Assembly (NCBI GenBank): GCA_025200525.1
Contig: CM045762.1
Coordinates: forward strand, 30,460,196 to 30,524,195
Reading direction: 5' to 3'
DNA: 64,000 nt
Source: Camellia lanceoleosa
Lineage: Eukaryota > Streptophyta > Magnoliopsida > Ericales > Theaceae
In this document: positions 1 through 10,687 of the stretch, piece by piece
How positions within the stretch are numbered: the first letter of the stretch is position 1
How the letters are laid out: each line of letters begins with the position of its first letter
The notes under the pieces: generated by a model
Database searches by the model: none
The model's input: the letters and a program-made list of their open reading frames with translations, nothing else
What the model was told of the DNA's origin: nothing
Position numbers and translations under genes: made by a program

Positions 1-1
1 T

Positions 2-820
2 CTACTTGAAAAAAAGTCATTCAACTCCCTGAGTGCAAACGTCCTAAAGAAAATAGGTCGTGTAAAGGATTCGAAGTACTTCTACTATCATCGGATAGTT
101 AGTCATCCTATTGAAAAATGCTTCGTGTTAAAGGAATTGCTCGTGGACTCGGCCAGGAAGAACAAAATCCTCTTGGACCTTGACAAATCGACAAAATCCA
201 ACCATGTGATGGTTATTGTAGGACCTCCAAATTCTCCATCCTCAAAATCCAAGATAGAAATGTCACAATCTACAATCCCAATAGTGAAAGCAATTCCCAA
301 AGTCATCTAGTTTGGTTCACTTGAACCTATCATTATTCAAGTTCCAAATCAAGACATGTATATGCATGATGGCTTTGAAGAAGTCTTAACTATTAGAGAA
401 GATGAAAGTTAGACTCTCGTGACACGAAGTAAGGCACGAAGAAGCAAGTCCAAGACTCAACATTTTCCACTCAAGAAAGTAAAACAAAAGAACTCCCATC
501 GACATTCCAAGAATGAGATGATGGACAAAATGAAGAATGAAAAAAAAATGCAACAAGAAGATAAATTTCCTGAAGAAAAATCGCGTGCCCCAATCATCCT
601 GCAAGACTTCTTCCCCATTGGGTATTTTGGAGATGACTTGGTCAAGGCAGTCTATATGGTTTCAACCATTGAAGCAAATATAGAACAAGTTCACGCCATT
701 AAGGCAACGCCAGATAAGGAGGAAATTGATGTCTTGACAACCTTCAAAGAACTACCCCTATGTTTCAGTTTGCGTGAAACGTCTCATCTCCCTCGGTCTG
801 TACAACTTGCACTTGTTTGA
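2..820 (+). pseudogene. gag C-terminal end and linker of element A (degenerate)
   Basis: Frame 2 is readable from the window start. Near position 80-160 it shows a Tat-type single zinc-knuckle remnant of the form Y-x-x-H-x4-H-x4-C (residues YYHR, SHP, KCF). The usual first Cys is replaced by an aromatic residue, which would weaken zinc binding. In-frame stops occur at 308-310, in the 410 region and at 818-820. The stretch 419-600 encodes a very basic Lys/Arg-rich linker typical of the gag-protease spacer. The N-terminal gag is outside the window. It is a non-functional relic. Confidence 0.6.
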
Positions 821-1444
821 GTGTTAGAAGATCCTGGGAAATATGAGTTTGTTGTTAATGAGCTAGACTATCCCAAGGTGAACTCCATCACTTCTGTTCC
901 TTGTTGCACAACAATCACCTTCACTGATGAAAACCTTCAACTAGATGCAAAGCCACACAATCGTTCATTGTTTGTCTCTGGCTTTATTAGTGAACAAAAA
1001 GTTAACTGCATCCTTGTTGATGGAGGCTAAGTGGTAAACATCATGCCAAAGTTCACCATGAAGAAACTCAAAATCCCAATTGATGAGTTAGCTCGAAACC
1101 GTCTGGTTATTCAAGGTTTTAACCAAAGGGAGCAACATGAGATTGGTATGATTCATTTGAACCTCACAATTGGAGAACTCACAGCCAATACTTTGTTTCA
1201 CGTCATCGATTCAAGAACATCCTATAATTTGTTGCTTGGGCGACTTTGGGTCCATAGAAATGGTGTAGTTGGGTCAACTCTCCATCAATGTTTTAAATTT
1301 GACCAAGGTGGAATAAAGACGGTGTTAGCAGATGACAAGCCATTTACAGAAACTGAGTCTCACTTCACTGATGCAAAATTTTATTTGGATTCCAATGGGA
1401 TACCTAAAGTTATTCCAGCTAAAATCCTTTCTGCAAGAAAATAG
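821..1444 (+). pseudogene. Retropepsin-type aspartic protease of element A (stop at active site)
   Basis: The frame continues across two stops. The active-site region reads ILVDGG followed directly by a TAA codon (1028-1030), where the family normally has Ser/Thr. Downstream come NIMPKF and a second-half motif of the type LLLGRLWVH, typical of plant gypsy retropepsins, then STLHQCFKF, the conserved end of the Tat protease. A functional enzyme would be a homodimer cutting the Gag-Pol polyprotein. The stop sits immediately after the catalytic Asp-Gly-Gly, so this copy cannot make protease. Confidence 0.75.
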
Positions 1445-2316
1445 AAAATAAATGAAGAAAAGCAAGATGTGTTGGACTTCTCAAGGGAAGATGTATCAAG
1501 TAGCAAAAGAGCACCTAAGATCGCTTCACCACAAAAACAGCCTTCATCCTCAAAAGGCCATGCAATGACATAAGTCTTCAGGTATGTGCCAAAGTCTCAA
1601 AGGAAAGAAGGGCAGTCGCTGTTTGAAGAAGTCACGACGTCCGCAAAATTTAAAAGAGACTTTGCTCACCCCGCAATAAAAGAAGGTCTGCAGATACTAC
1701 GAGTAGATGCAACGATACCAATTCCACAGATGGGATTGTTAAGCCTAATCAAACCTCCATTAAAGTGATTTGTTAGGCCTACGCAAAATTCTATCGAACA
1801 CAGCTCCTTACCTAAAAGATGAATAGAAGGGTTTGATCCACAAGCTTACAAGCTTCTAGCCAATTCAGGTTATGACTTTGTTGATCCCTTATCACTGGAA
1901 GAGTTAAGTCTTGAATTTACAGGTGAGAAGTTCATGGTCTCAATGAAACTCAAAGAAAGTTAAGGCAACAAGGGTACAGGGTGAGCTCTCCTAAGACCGG
2001 AGTCAGATTCATGCCAACTGAACCCATTCGTATTTCTGCCAAAAGAAAAGGGAAAAAGGAAGACGTACAACGTATCACTGTGGAAGAAGTGAAGGAAGAC
2101 AAAAGTCTATGCCCAACTCCTCGAGTCTCAGTGTTTGACCGCATTGAAGCTCCTGTACCTTGAACCTCGGTTTTTAATAAGATGAGCACTGTTGATAAGA
2201 CAAATGAAGATACAACTTCTCAACCTTTAGTTTTTAAGAGATTAGGCACTACTAAGGAAGGGGATGAAAAACAAACTTCGTAGTCACGAAAGTCCGTTTT
2301 TGCTTGACTTGGTAAT
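1445..2316 (+). pseudogene. Protease-RT spacer of element A (stops, frameshift)
   Basis: Readable in frame 2 to about 1960 (DPQAYKLLANSGYDF is typical of Tat spacers) and then in frame 1 from 1981 onward, so a frameshift lies near 1960-1980. Several stops interrupt it (1443, 1571, 1768, 1818, 2161, 2281). Composition is Lys/Ser/Thr-rich. No catalytic domain is expected here. Confidence 0.55.
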
Positions 2317-4194
2317 ATGAATACATCACCTAGAAAAGGCAAGAACAAGAGAAGCACAACAACAATTGAGTTGAATTCTACAAAGGAGGACGATGAGACT
2401 CGAAGTTTGATTCCTTCTCACATGAAACGCATGACGTCACTTAAAGTTAGTGTTGAAGGTCTGCTTAAGGTCAAAAGGCACACTATCATACTAACTGGAG
2501 AAGTTAAGACTCAAGCGGAAAGTAAAAGAGAAGAAGAAATTAAACATGTTGCTTCTCACCATGTAACAGTTAAAGAAAATTCTAGCTCAGATTCGAAGGA
2601 TGATGATCTCCAAGAAGCTTCTCCAGAACTTGAAGATGAGGGGCAATCAGCTATTGACAATTTGAAATCACTCAACTTGGAAACTCCTGATAACCCTCGA
2701 CCAATCTTTATGGGAACACTCTTAACGCCTGAGGAAGAAAAGACATTTTTCGAACTACTCCTCGAATATAAAGATGTCTTTGCATGGATGTATAAGGAGA
2801 TGCCAGGTTTAAGTCCAAAGGTTGCTATCCATCACCTTGGGATCAAACAGGGTATGCGACCAGTAAAGCAGGCTCATCGATACATAAGACCTGAGCACAT
2901 CCTTAAAGTGGAAGAAGAAGTCAACAAGTTGATCGAAGCTGGGTTCATACGTGAAGTAAAATATCCGATATGGATATCAAGTATGGTCCCAGTAGTCAAG
3001 AAGAATGGACAGATTAGAATATGTGTCGACTTTCGAAATTTGAACGAAGCATGTCCCAATGATGAATTTCTGCTTCCTATTATGGAATTAATAATAAACG
3101 CCACTACCGGACACGAGGTGTTGTCTTTCATGGATGGGTGTATAGGATACAACCAAATATGGATTGCACTTGAGGATAAAAAGTTAACTGCATTTCGTAC
3201 CACAAAAGGCATTTATTGTTATAAAGTAATGCCTTTCGGACTCAAGAATGTCGGTGCCACCTATCAACATGCCATGCAAAAGATCTTCGATGACATGCTC
3301 CATAAATTTGTTGAGTGCTATGTTGATGATTTGGTGGTCAAAACTAAGAAAAGGGAAAATCACCTAGAGGACCTTCGTGCAGTCTTTAACTAGCTGAGAA
3401 AGTATGACTTGAAGATGAATCCACTCAAATGCGCATTTGGAGTCACGTCTGGAAAATTCCTCGGCTTTATTGTTCGATATAGAGGCATTGAGGTTGATCA
3501 GTCCAAAATCGATGCTATACAAAAGATACCACCACCAAAAAACCTGAAGGAACTTAGAAGCCTCTAAGGTCACTTGGCATATATCCATAGATTCATTACA
3601 AACTTGGCAGGCCATTGTCAACCTTTCAGTTGACTGATGAAAAAAGAGGCTTCATTTGTTTGGGATCAAGCATGTTAAAATGTTTTCGATAGTATTAAGA
3701 AATACCTGCTTCATCCACCAATATTAGGAGCTCCTATTCAGAGAAAACCATTGATACTTTACATTGCGGCTCAATAAGAGTATCTTAGAGTGATGCTAGC
3801 CCAAAATAACAAAGAAAATAAAGAACGAGCATTCTATTACTTGAGTCGCAGATTAACTGAAAATGAACTCAAGTACTCACCCATTGAGAAAATGTGTTTG
3901 GCGCTTGTTTTTGCCTCTCAAAAATTGAGACATTATTTCCAAGCCCATACAATGCATCTCATTGCAAGAGCCGACCCAATAAAGTATGTTATGTCTAAGC
4001 CCATCCTACCAGGGCGCTTAGCAAGATGGTTTCTCCTTTTTAATGCATTTGAGATAATTTACGTGCCAAGAAAAGCGGTGAAATGACAGGCCTTTGCAGA
4101 CTTCTTAGCCAACCATTCCATTCCTGCTGATTGGGAAATTTCTGAGGAATTCCCTGATGAAGATGTATTATTCATAGAAATTTTACAGCCTTGG
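2317..4194 (+). pseudogene. Reverse transcriptase and first RNase H of element A
   Basis: A 358-codon open stretch (2317-3393) carries most of the RT domain: the DVFAWMYKEMPG entry motif, FIREVKYP, the VDFRNLNEACP palm motif, GYNQI, the TAFRTTKGIYCYKVMPFGLKN fingers/palm block (here cited as KVMPFGLKN), and the catalytic YVDD box (CYVDDLVVK) near residue 335. After a TAG at 3391-3393 the same frame continues through FLGFIVRYRGIEVDQ and into the gypsy RNase H (FYYLSRRLTENELKYSPIEK, 3830-3890), with stops at 3565, 3631, 3676, 3775 and 4084. Catalytic RT residues are intact, but the polyprotein is broken at least five times. Confidence 0.85.
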
Positions 4195-4663
4195 ATGATG
4201 TTCTTTGATAGGGTTGCCAGAAAGGAAGGTGCAGGAACATGTGTCATTTTTGTTTCACTGCGAAAATTGCTCAAACAATGTTGCTGAGTACTAGGCCTTG
4301 ATCATTGGTTTACAAATGGAAACAGAGCTAAAAATTGTTGACCTAGATGTCTATGGGGATTCTAAGTTAATAATTAATCAGCTCTGGGGGGATTATGAAG
4401 TCAAAAAAGACAACTTAGTCCCATATTTCCAGTATGCAACTCATCTCATTGAAAATTTTGAAGGGGTGGTACTCAAACATGTTCTAGGGAAAGAAAATCG
4501 CATGGCTGATGCACTTGCCAATCTAGAAACTACACTGGCATTGTTAGAAGGTGAACAAGTTAGTGTCCTTGTATGCCAACGATGGGTATTGCCACAATTG
4601 TTAGAATGTCGCCTTGTAGAAACAAACGCAATTTCAGTACTAGCCATCGAAGTCGACGATTAG
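4195..4663 (+). pseudogene. Second (plant/archaeal-type) RNase H of element A
   Basis: This domain follows the gypsy RNase H. It begins with FFDRVARKEGAG (the family has FDGA; the catalytic Asp is present), continues after a frame change near 4272 with NNVAEY then a TAG at 4291, and shows YGDSKLIINQ with the next catalytic Asp. It ends with ENRMADALANL. The arrangement of two RNase H domains is established for plant Tat-clade elements and is the main reason for the clade assignment. It would remove the RNA strand or primer during replication. The frameshift and stop inactivate it. Confidence 0.75.
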
Positions 4664-5904
4664 AGAATGCCAATTATAGACTATCTTGAACATGAGAAGC
4701 TCCCGGATGATACTCGCCATAGAACTAAAATAAGACGCCGAGCTCCTCGATTCATCTACTACAGGGAAACTTTATTCTGATGATCATTTGAAGAAATTTT
4801 TCTTCGTTTCCTAGGGGATGACGAAGCTCAACAAGCCATAGAAAAAGCCCATTCCGGGATATGTGGAGCACATCAGTTTGGTCCTAAACTTCACTTTTGA
4901 GTAAAAAGGATGGGTTATTATTTGCCTACGATGGTTAAAGATTGCTTGGACTGCTCAAGAAAGTGTCAACCTTGCCAGTTTCATGCAAACTTTATCCATC
5001 AACCACCAGAACCTTTACACCCAACAATTGCTTATTGGCCATTTGATGCATGGGGTCTAGATGTAGTTGGCCGATTGACCAAGTCTTCTGCAGGCCACTT
5101 ATACATCTTGGCCGCCACAGATAACTTCTCCAAGTGGGCTGAAGTCATCCCGCCTAAAGAAGTCAAGAAAGAAACTGTTGTTGATTTCATCAAATCCCAC
5201 ATTATGTATCGGTATGGTGTACCTTGCTACATCATCACCGATAATGAAAAGCCTTTCTACAACAGTCTAATGGACAAACTTTGTGAAAGATTTGGATTTA
5301 AGCAACATAATTCCTCAATGTACAATGCACCTACCAACGGACTGGCAGAGGTGTTTAACAAAACTTTGGGCAACCTATTGAAAAAGGTAGTTGCTAAATC
5401 AAAGCGAGATTGGCATGAAAGAATTGGAGAAGCACTCTGGGCATACCGTACAACACATTGTACACCAACACAAGCCACCCCATACTTCCTTGTGTATGGT
5501 GTTGAAGCGGTTTTTCCTTTGAAACAACAGATTCCTTCATTAAGGATAACTAGACAGGAAGGTCTCATTGATGATGAGAATGCAAAATTACGCCTTATTG
5601 AGTTAGAAGCATTGGATGAGAAGAGATTGGAAGCACAACAAAAACTTGAGTGTTACCAAGCTCGACTCTCCAAAGCTTTCAATAAGAAGGTTAGACCTCA
5701 GTCTTTTCAAGTTGGAGAATTGGTGTTGGCTGTTCGAAGAGCTATCATCACTACCTACTGAACCGGCAACAAGTTCTTGTCCAAGTGGGATGGTCCATAC
5801 GTGGTGACTGAAATCTACACTAATGGAGCATACAAGATTGTTGATGAAGAAAGTATAAGAGTTGGCCCAATCAACGGCAAGTTCTTAAAGCTCTACTATC
5901 GCTG
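4664..5904 (+). pseudogene. Integrase of element A
   Basis: The zinc-binding HHCC is visible (AHSG, GAHQ, then CQPC) though split by a TGA at 4898-4900. The long open stretch 4910-5761 holds the catalytic core: Asp in WGLDVVG, Asp in IITDNEKPF and Glu in NGLAEVFNK, so the DDE triad is complete. The C-terminal part reads FQVGELVLAVRR, a TGA at 5759-5761, then KWDGPYVV and GKFLKLYY to the terminal stop at 5902-5904. It catalyses insertion of the cDNA in functional relatives. Stops at 4777-4783, 4898 and 5759 make this copy non-functional. Confidence 0.85.
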
Positions 5905-6227
5905 AGAATGTAACGCTCCTAATCGCATGAGCATAAACTGCATGATGTTTTTGGCCCATATGAAATAAAGTTGTTAAAAAAAAAAAAAAAAATTACCACT
6001 CCTGACCCGCATGAGTATAAATTGTGAACGGCTAATAAATCAATAAACTAGATGTGTTCTACAATAAAAGTATTTTGCTTTGAACTATAATATTTATTTC
6101 ATAAATAAAGTGTTTGCTAGAGCAATTATTTTATAATGAAGTATTTGGTTTCAAGCTACATTTCATTAAAATAAAAATAAATAAAATAAAATAAAAATAA
6201 TAAAAAATAAAAAAAGAATAGATAAAT
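5905..6227. other. Spacer between pol and antisense gene in element A
   Basis: No coding signal. It holds a 17-base A run near 5976-5992 and an (AAAAT)-like low-complexity stretch at 6165-6225. This is the convergent end between the + strand pol and the - strand PMD gene. Confidence 0.6.
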
Positions 6228-7801
6228 CATGGCAATCATGATAAACTCTGGATCTCACCTTGTTCAACCTTCAAGAGCTGCTCCAATTTGTTGGCAACTT
6301 CAATATCCTCGCTTCTTATCACCTCGGCTGCTTCTATTGTAACTTGTTCGTCCCTTAAACTGGAAACAATGGCTCGCCTTTGAACTACTTCATCTTCAGT
6401 AACACTAATTGTAGTCTCTAGCTGTTATGATTGTTCATCTAAATGTTCCAACGCCTTTAACAATTCTACTTTCTTTGCTACAAGGTTACCCAAATCAGAC
6501 TTCAACAAGTGAACCTGCTCGATTCCTTCATTCTCAAGAGCTAGAGCATGAGTAACATGTTGATTGACATTTGCCAAACGTTGATCCTATACCTCTGAAG
6601 TCATCCCTTGAGCAAATGCTAATTTTATAAAGATGTATGTAGTAGTATTTTGTACGTACTTCTCAATTTGGCTTTACAACAGAGAATAGTCTATCTGAAG
6701 CTTTGAGAGCTCATTATAAAGCTCTTGGAGCTTTAGGCCCAATGCTGGAACTTTTTGAATAGGAGTTTTGCTCAATATGCCTTTAATATGGTTATCAAGT
6801 ATTGAAGCTGCTGAGCGGCGAGTGTTAAGGATTATGATTCTTGTATCAATGGTAAAAGCCACAAAAGGTGTAACTTGACACAGTATAGGAGCAGTAGGTA
6901 AGGAAGAAGTTCGGACAATTAGAGTTAGGTCAATTGAAAGACAACTCTTACGACTAATCACTAAATCAAAGGCCGATGGCCTATAAACTGATTCTTCATT
7001 ATCTGAGAACTTATTAAGAAGTCTCATATCCTCATTGCCAGACATCAAATCAAAGTCATCATTTGGCAACTGTCAAAACAAATTAAAGAGGAGTAAAAAA
7101 AAAATTTTGAAATGACAAATGATAGATTCTGTCATTATCAGTACAACATCAGTAGCCAATGGTTGAGAAGCGCTAGGAATGCCAATCAAAAGCGACTCCA
7201 CGTCATTAAAAATAGTGGTATTCCTTCCAACAATGCCAGTACCAGATTTTCTCCCTAAGTGACGCCAATTACAATCACCATGACCATGGTCCTCGTCTGC
7301 TACTCCACCCAGAGTCCCATCAACACTTCCTCGAACCATTTCGTTGGTCTTGGGATTAGAATTTTGCTTAGCAATTGTGTTTTTCTTCGCTTTAACCATC
7401 TCTTGATTTGGTGAAGCCGAGCATTTGCTCCTTGAGATAGAATTTTCTTTGTTAGAGAAATAACCTGCATAAAGTTGGGACCACCATTCCAAATAAGTCT
7501 TGGTAGTGGAATGAGATGGGAAATCAAAATGCGCTGGTAACCTTAATACAGAATGGGTTCCATCACGAACACAAGAATCCCAATATTGAATAATGTTCTG
7601 TAAACTACTATCCCGAAGATCAACCTTAAGTTTACCCGGGATGGCTTGAATAAAATCAAATTGTTTGCTAAACCTGTAAGAACTATATGACTCAATGACC
7701 ATAGGGGACGAACTTTGCAAAGTGAAGTAGCTCGAGTGGATACTGATGAAATACTCTAAGTCTGAGTTAGAAAAATGATCGTTATCAACCAATTCCTTGG
7801 G

Positions 7802-7806
7802 ATTGC
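7802..7806. repeat. Target site duplication ATTGC, left copy
   Basis: ATTGC lies immediately before the TG of the solo LTR. The identical 5 bases follow its CA end at 10683-10687. Confidence 0.9.
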
Positions 7807-9076
7807 TGTAATAACCCTCAGCACTGATTACCGATAAGTTACTGATTGCTGCTAAACTAAGACTGATTATGATTGATAATTGAATTGATTGAAATATTAA
7901 ACTGATCGATCGAGAACCGAGGCCGATTGATTGATCAGAATCGCTTAAATGCATTTTCACATTGATTGTTAATCGATCTGTTCATGTTCTGTAATTTAAA
8001 TTGCAAATTGAAGGCCTTATCGGCGGTCGAACCGAAAATGGATCAATGTTTTATGATCATTAGAATTTATGTGAATTAATGGTATATTTAATTGAAAAGT
8101 GGTTTGGAATGATTAAATTAGATTAAATAGTATTAAATCATAGAATTGGTTTATCTACCAAAATGCCATTGTGAGTGGAGCACTTAGGCAACACATATAT
8201 TGAGCCTTTATACACTCAAACAAGCATCTCAGCAGCCCATTTCCTTGCCTTAGCTGAATTTAGAGAGAGAAAAATTGAGAGAATTAAGCTCAACTTGTAG
8301 ATTTGTTTGGGAATTGAAGAAATTGAAGTGTAGATTGTCAATTGAGCTCCTAGACTTGTAATTGAGGATCTAGGTAAGGAATTCAACCTCTCATTGTTGT
8401 CTTTAAATTGATTCTAGCATGGTTCATGTCAAATTGAAGAGCTAGTCTTGAATTGGTTCTATAATGTTGAATTGTAGCTCCAATCTTGCATGCATGTGTA
8501 TATTGAAGAATTTTAAGGTGTTTTCATGGCAAAATGTTGCATGCATGCCCATGATTATGTTTAAGTCCATGATTTCACCATATTTCAAGAAGAATTGGCT
8601 CATTAGAGCATAAATTTGAGGCTTAAAGGTTGTTTGAAGTACATGCATGTTCAATTGACATCATGTTCATGAAATTGGTTTCAAATTGAGTTAGAATCCA
8701 TGCATGCATGTGTATGTTGTTAAGTTTTGAGGATGTAGTTCGTAATTCCTCACATGCATGTTCATGTTTTGAGAGTAGATCATGGATTCATCATGATTTT
8801 GGAAGTTCAGACTCATTTGAACTTGCTTTGGAGCTTTGAAGTTGATTGGATTCATGGACATTGCATGTTCATCATGTTCTTGAGAATTGATTTGAAAATG
8901 AGTTTAAATAAACTACCCTTGGGCTTTGATTTTATAAATTGAGCTTGGAATCATGTAATATTATGAGTTTACAAGAGTTTTTCAGAAATTTAGCGCAAGA
9001 GGATCGATTTTGATGCTTTGAAACTTGATTTTGATCTTGGAGATCAAATCTGGAATTTCCAGATTTTGGTCGTTCG

Positions 9077-9221
9077 CTCGAGCGGGGGAAATGCCGCTCG
9101 AGCGAGGAAATCGAGCTCAAAGATCTCTCATCATTTCTGATCCGCCGAAGGGGAGTTTCGGCGACGCGAAAGCAGGGACCTTTGTTGCATGTCCGCTCGA
9201 GCGGGGAAACTTGCACTCGAA
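9077..9221. promoter_or_regulatory. Paired CTCGAG palindromes in the solo LTR
   Basis: CTCGAG occurs at 9077, 9097 and 9196, with CTCGAA at 9216. Within each pair the hexamers start exactly 20 bp apart. Each is embedded in a longer palindrome of the form CGCTCGAGCG. The same two-pair layout recurs in the element C LTRs. Regulatory use is inferred; only the arrangement is seen. Confidence 0.55.
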
Positions 9222-9743
9222 CGGGGAACTGTTTTTCTAAAAATTCTGCAACTGTTTTCTGAGTGCATCTTTTCATCCTCATTCCATTCTAGGCATTCTT
9301 AGGCCTAGTTTAAGACATCTTAATGAGGATATAGATGTAGAACCACACCGAGGCAAATTAGGAATTAAGTTATTATCTTTCCCAACTGCGTAGCTTAGTG
9401 TGTGTTCAATCTGTTAACTGTGTAGGGTTAGCTTACCGAGAAGACGCTCTAGCTTACTGTAGCCCAGAACTCTGTGAGTAACAATCGTGTAAAGATATGT
9501 TCAAAATGATTATCTTTTGAATCTTGGCATCTTGCTTCGAATCGATATTGTTAATCGAATGAACGTATGTCCTATATTACGATCAGACGTATTGTGGCAT
9601 CCTTGGCAACTCTTATTCTTGCTATTCTTGATGCTGAGATCTGTCGGTTCCTCGTTGGAACAACTATCGTTCTTGATTGATGGCCATCAATCGTATTCGG
9701 TCTTTTAAGACCTCATTTCTTATCTTATCTCATCACAGATATC

Positions 9744-10025
9744 TCTGGAGCAAAGTGTTGCACAGACCTAAGTGCTACAGTGTGAGCCACCTCTAGAATC
9801 TGTGTGAGACACCTCTTGAATCTATACTGGGCTTTAAGCCAATCTGTGAAATCTGGAGCAAAGTGCTGCACGGACCTAAGTGCTACAGTGTGAGCCACCT
9901 CTAGAATCTGTGCGAGACACCTCTTGAGTCCATAAGAACTGTACTGTTACTGTTACTGTACTGTTACCGTTACTACTACTGTACTGACACTGTACTGACA
10001 CTGCTACTACCACCGTACTGTTTTG
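9744..10025. repeat. Direct repeat and TACTG-rich tract in the solo LTR
   Basis: About 80 bp starting GGAGCAAAGTG near 9748 is repeated near 9853 with few changes (AAGTGCTACAGTGTGAGCC in both). It is followed at 9945-10025 by a loose tract of TACTG and ACTGT motifs. Confidence 0.7.
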
Positions 10026-10682
10026 CTATCGGATGTGCCACGTACGATTACTATGATTTCTAAATGACTGATATGACATGAAGTATAAGCCACCGACTGT
10101 ATAACTGATTTACCGAGGCAAATGACTGTTTAAAATACTGAAAGGACATTATTTCTTAACCCCTTTACGCATTATGTTATTCACTGGGATTTAGCTCACT
10201 GCTCATATATGTATTTAGGTGTTCAAACACCGGACCGTTGCTAGCAGCGTCAGGGTAAACTCTAGTTTTGTCAAGCCAACCACTGTGCCTCACTGCGAGG
10301 TTCCGAGCCTATCAAGCTATGGCTTAGGGGCTTAGGGGTGTTTTATTTTCCCCATCTGTCTCTGTACCTATTTTGTATAACTGTATAGACTGATAGCAAT
10401 GTACTGTACCATTTACTGTACTGTTTAATAGGGATTAAGTCCCTGTACTGAATGATTATATATATGATGCATACTGTTCTGTACTAAAAGTATAAATGTA
10501 TGAAAAGTCTTTTTGCATACAGACTGTCACAGCTCATTGGACATTGTTTTATTTACTGTATTGGCTTCCGCCATGCCCCTGTACTCTGCATTATTGTTCT
10601 ACTATTAAGCAGGCCTTCGGTAATCTCGGATTACTGGCCGGTTACGGTGCTAAACCCATAGGGGCGGGTTTGCGTCGTGACA

Positions 10683-10687
10683 ATTGC
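10683..10687. repeat. Target site duplication ATTGC, right copy
   Basis: Right partner of 7802-7806. A 5-bp duplication is the usual size for LTR-retrotransposon integration. Confidence 0.9.

Larger units (their letters stand above)
7807..10682 (+). mobile_element. Solo LTR (2,876 bp) inserted inside the PMD gene
   Basis: It begins TGTAATAACC and ends GTCGTGACA, with TG...CA ends, and is flanked on both sides by ATTGC. The 3' end (ATTACTGGCCGGTTACG, GGCGGGTTTG, GTCGTGA) matches the end of the element C LTRs, so the two are related families, probably chromovirus-like gypsy. There is no gag, pol or second LTR, so it is a solo LTR left by recombination between two LTRs. Removing the LTR plus one ATTGC (2,881 bp) joins the two halves of the PMD gene in one frame. 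The LTR contains a paired CTCGAG block, a 107-bp-spaced direct repeat and a TACTG-rich tract. Confidence 0.9.
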
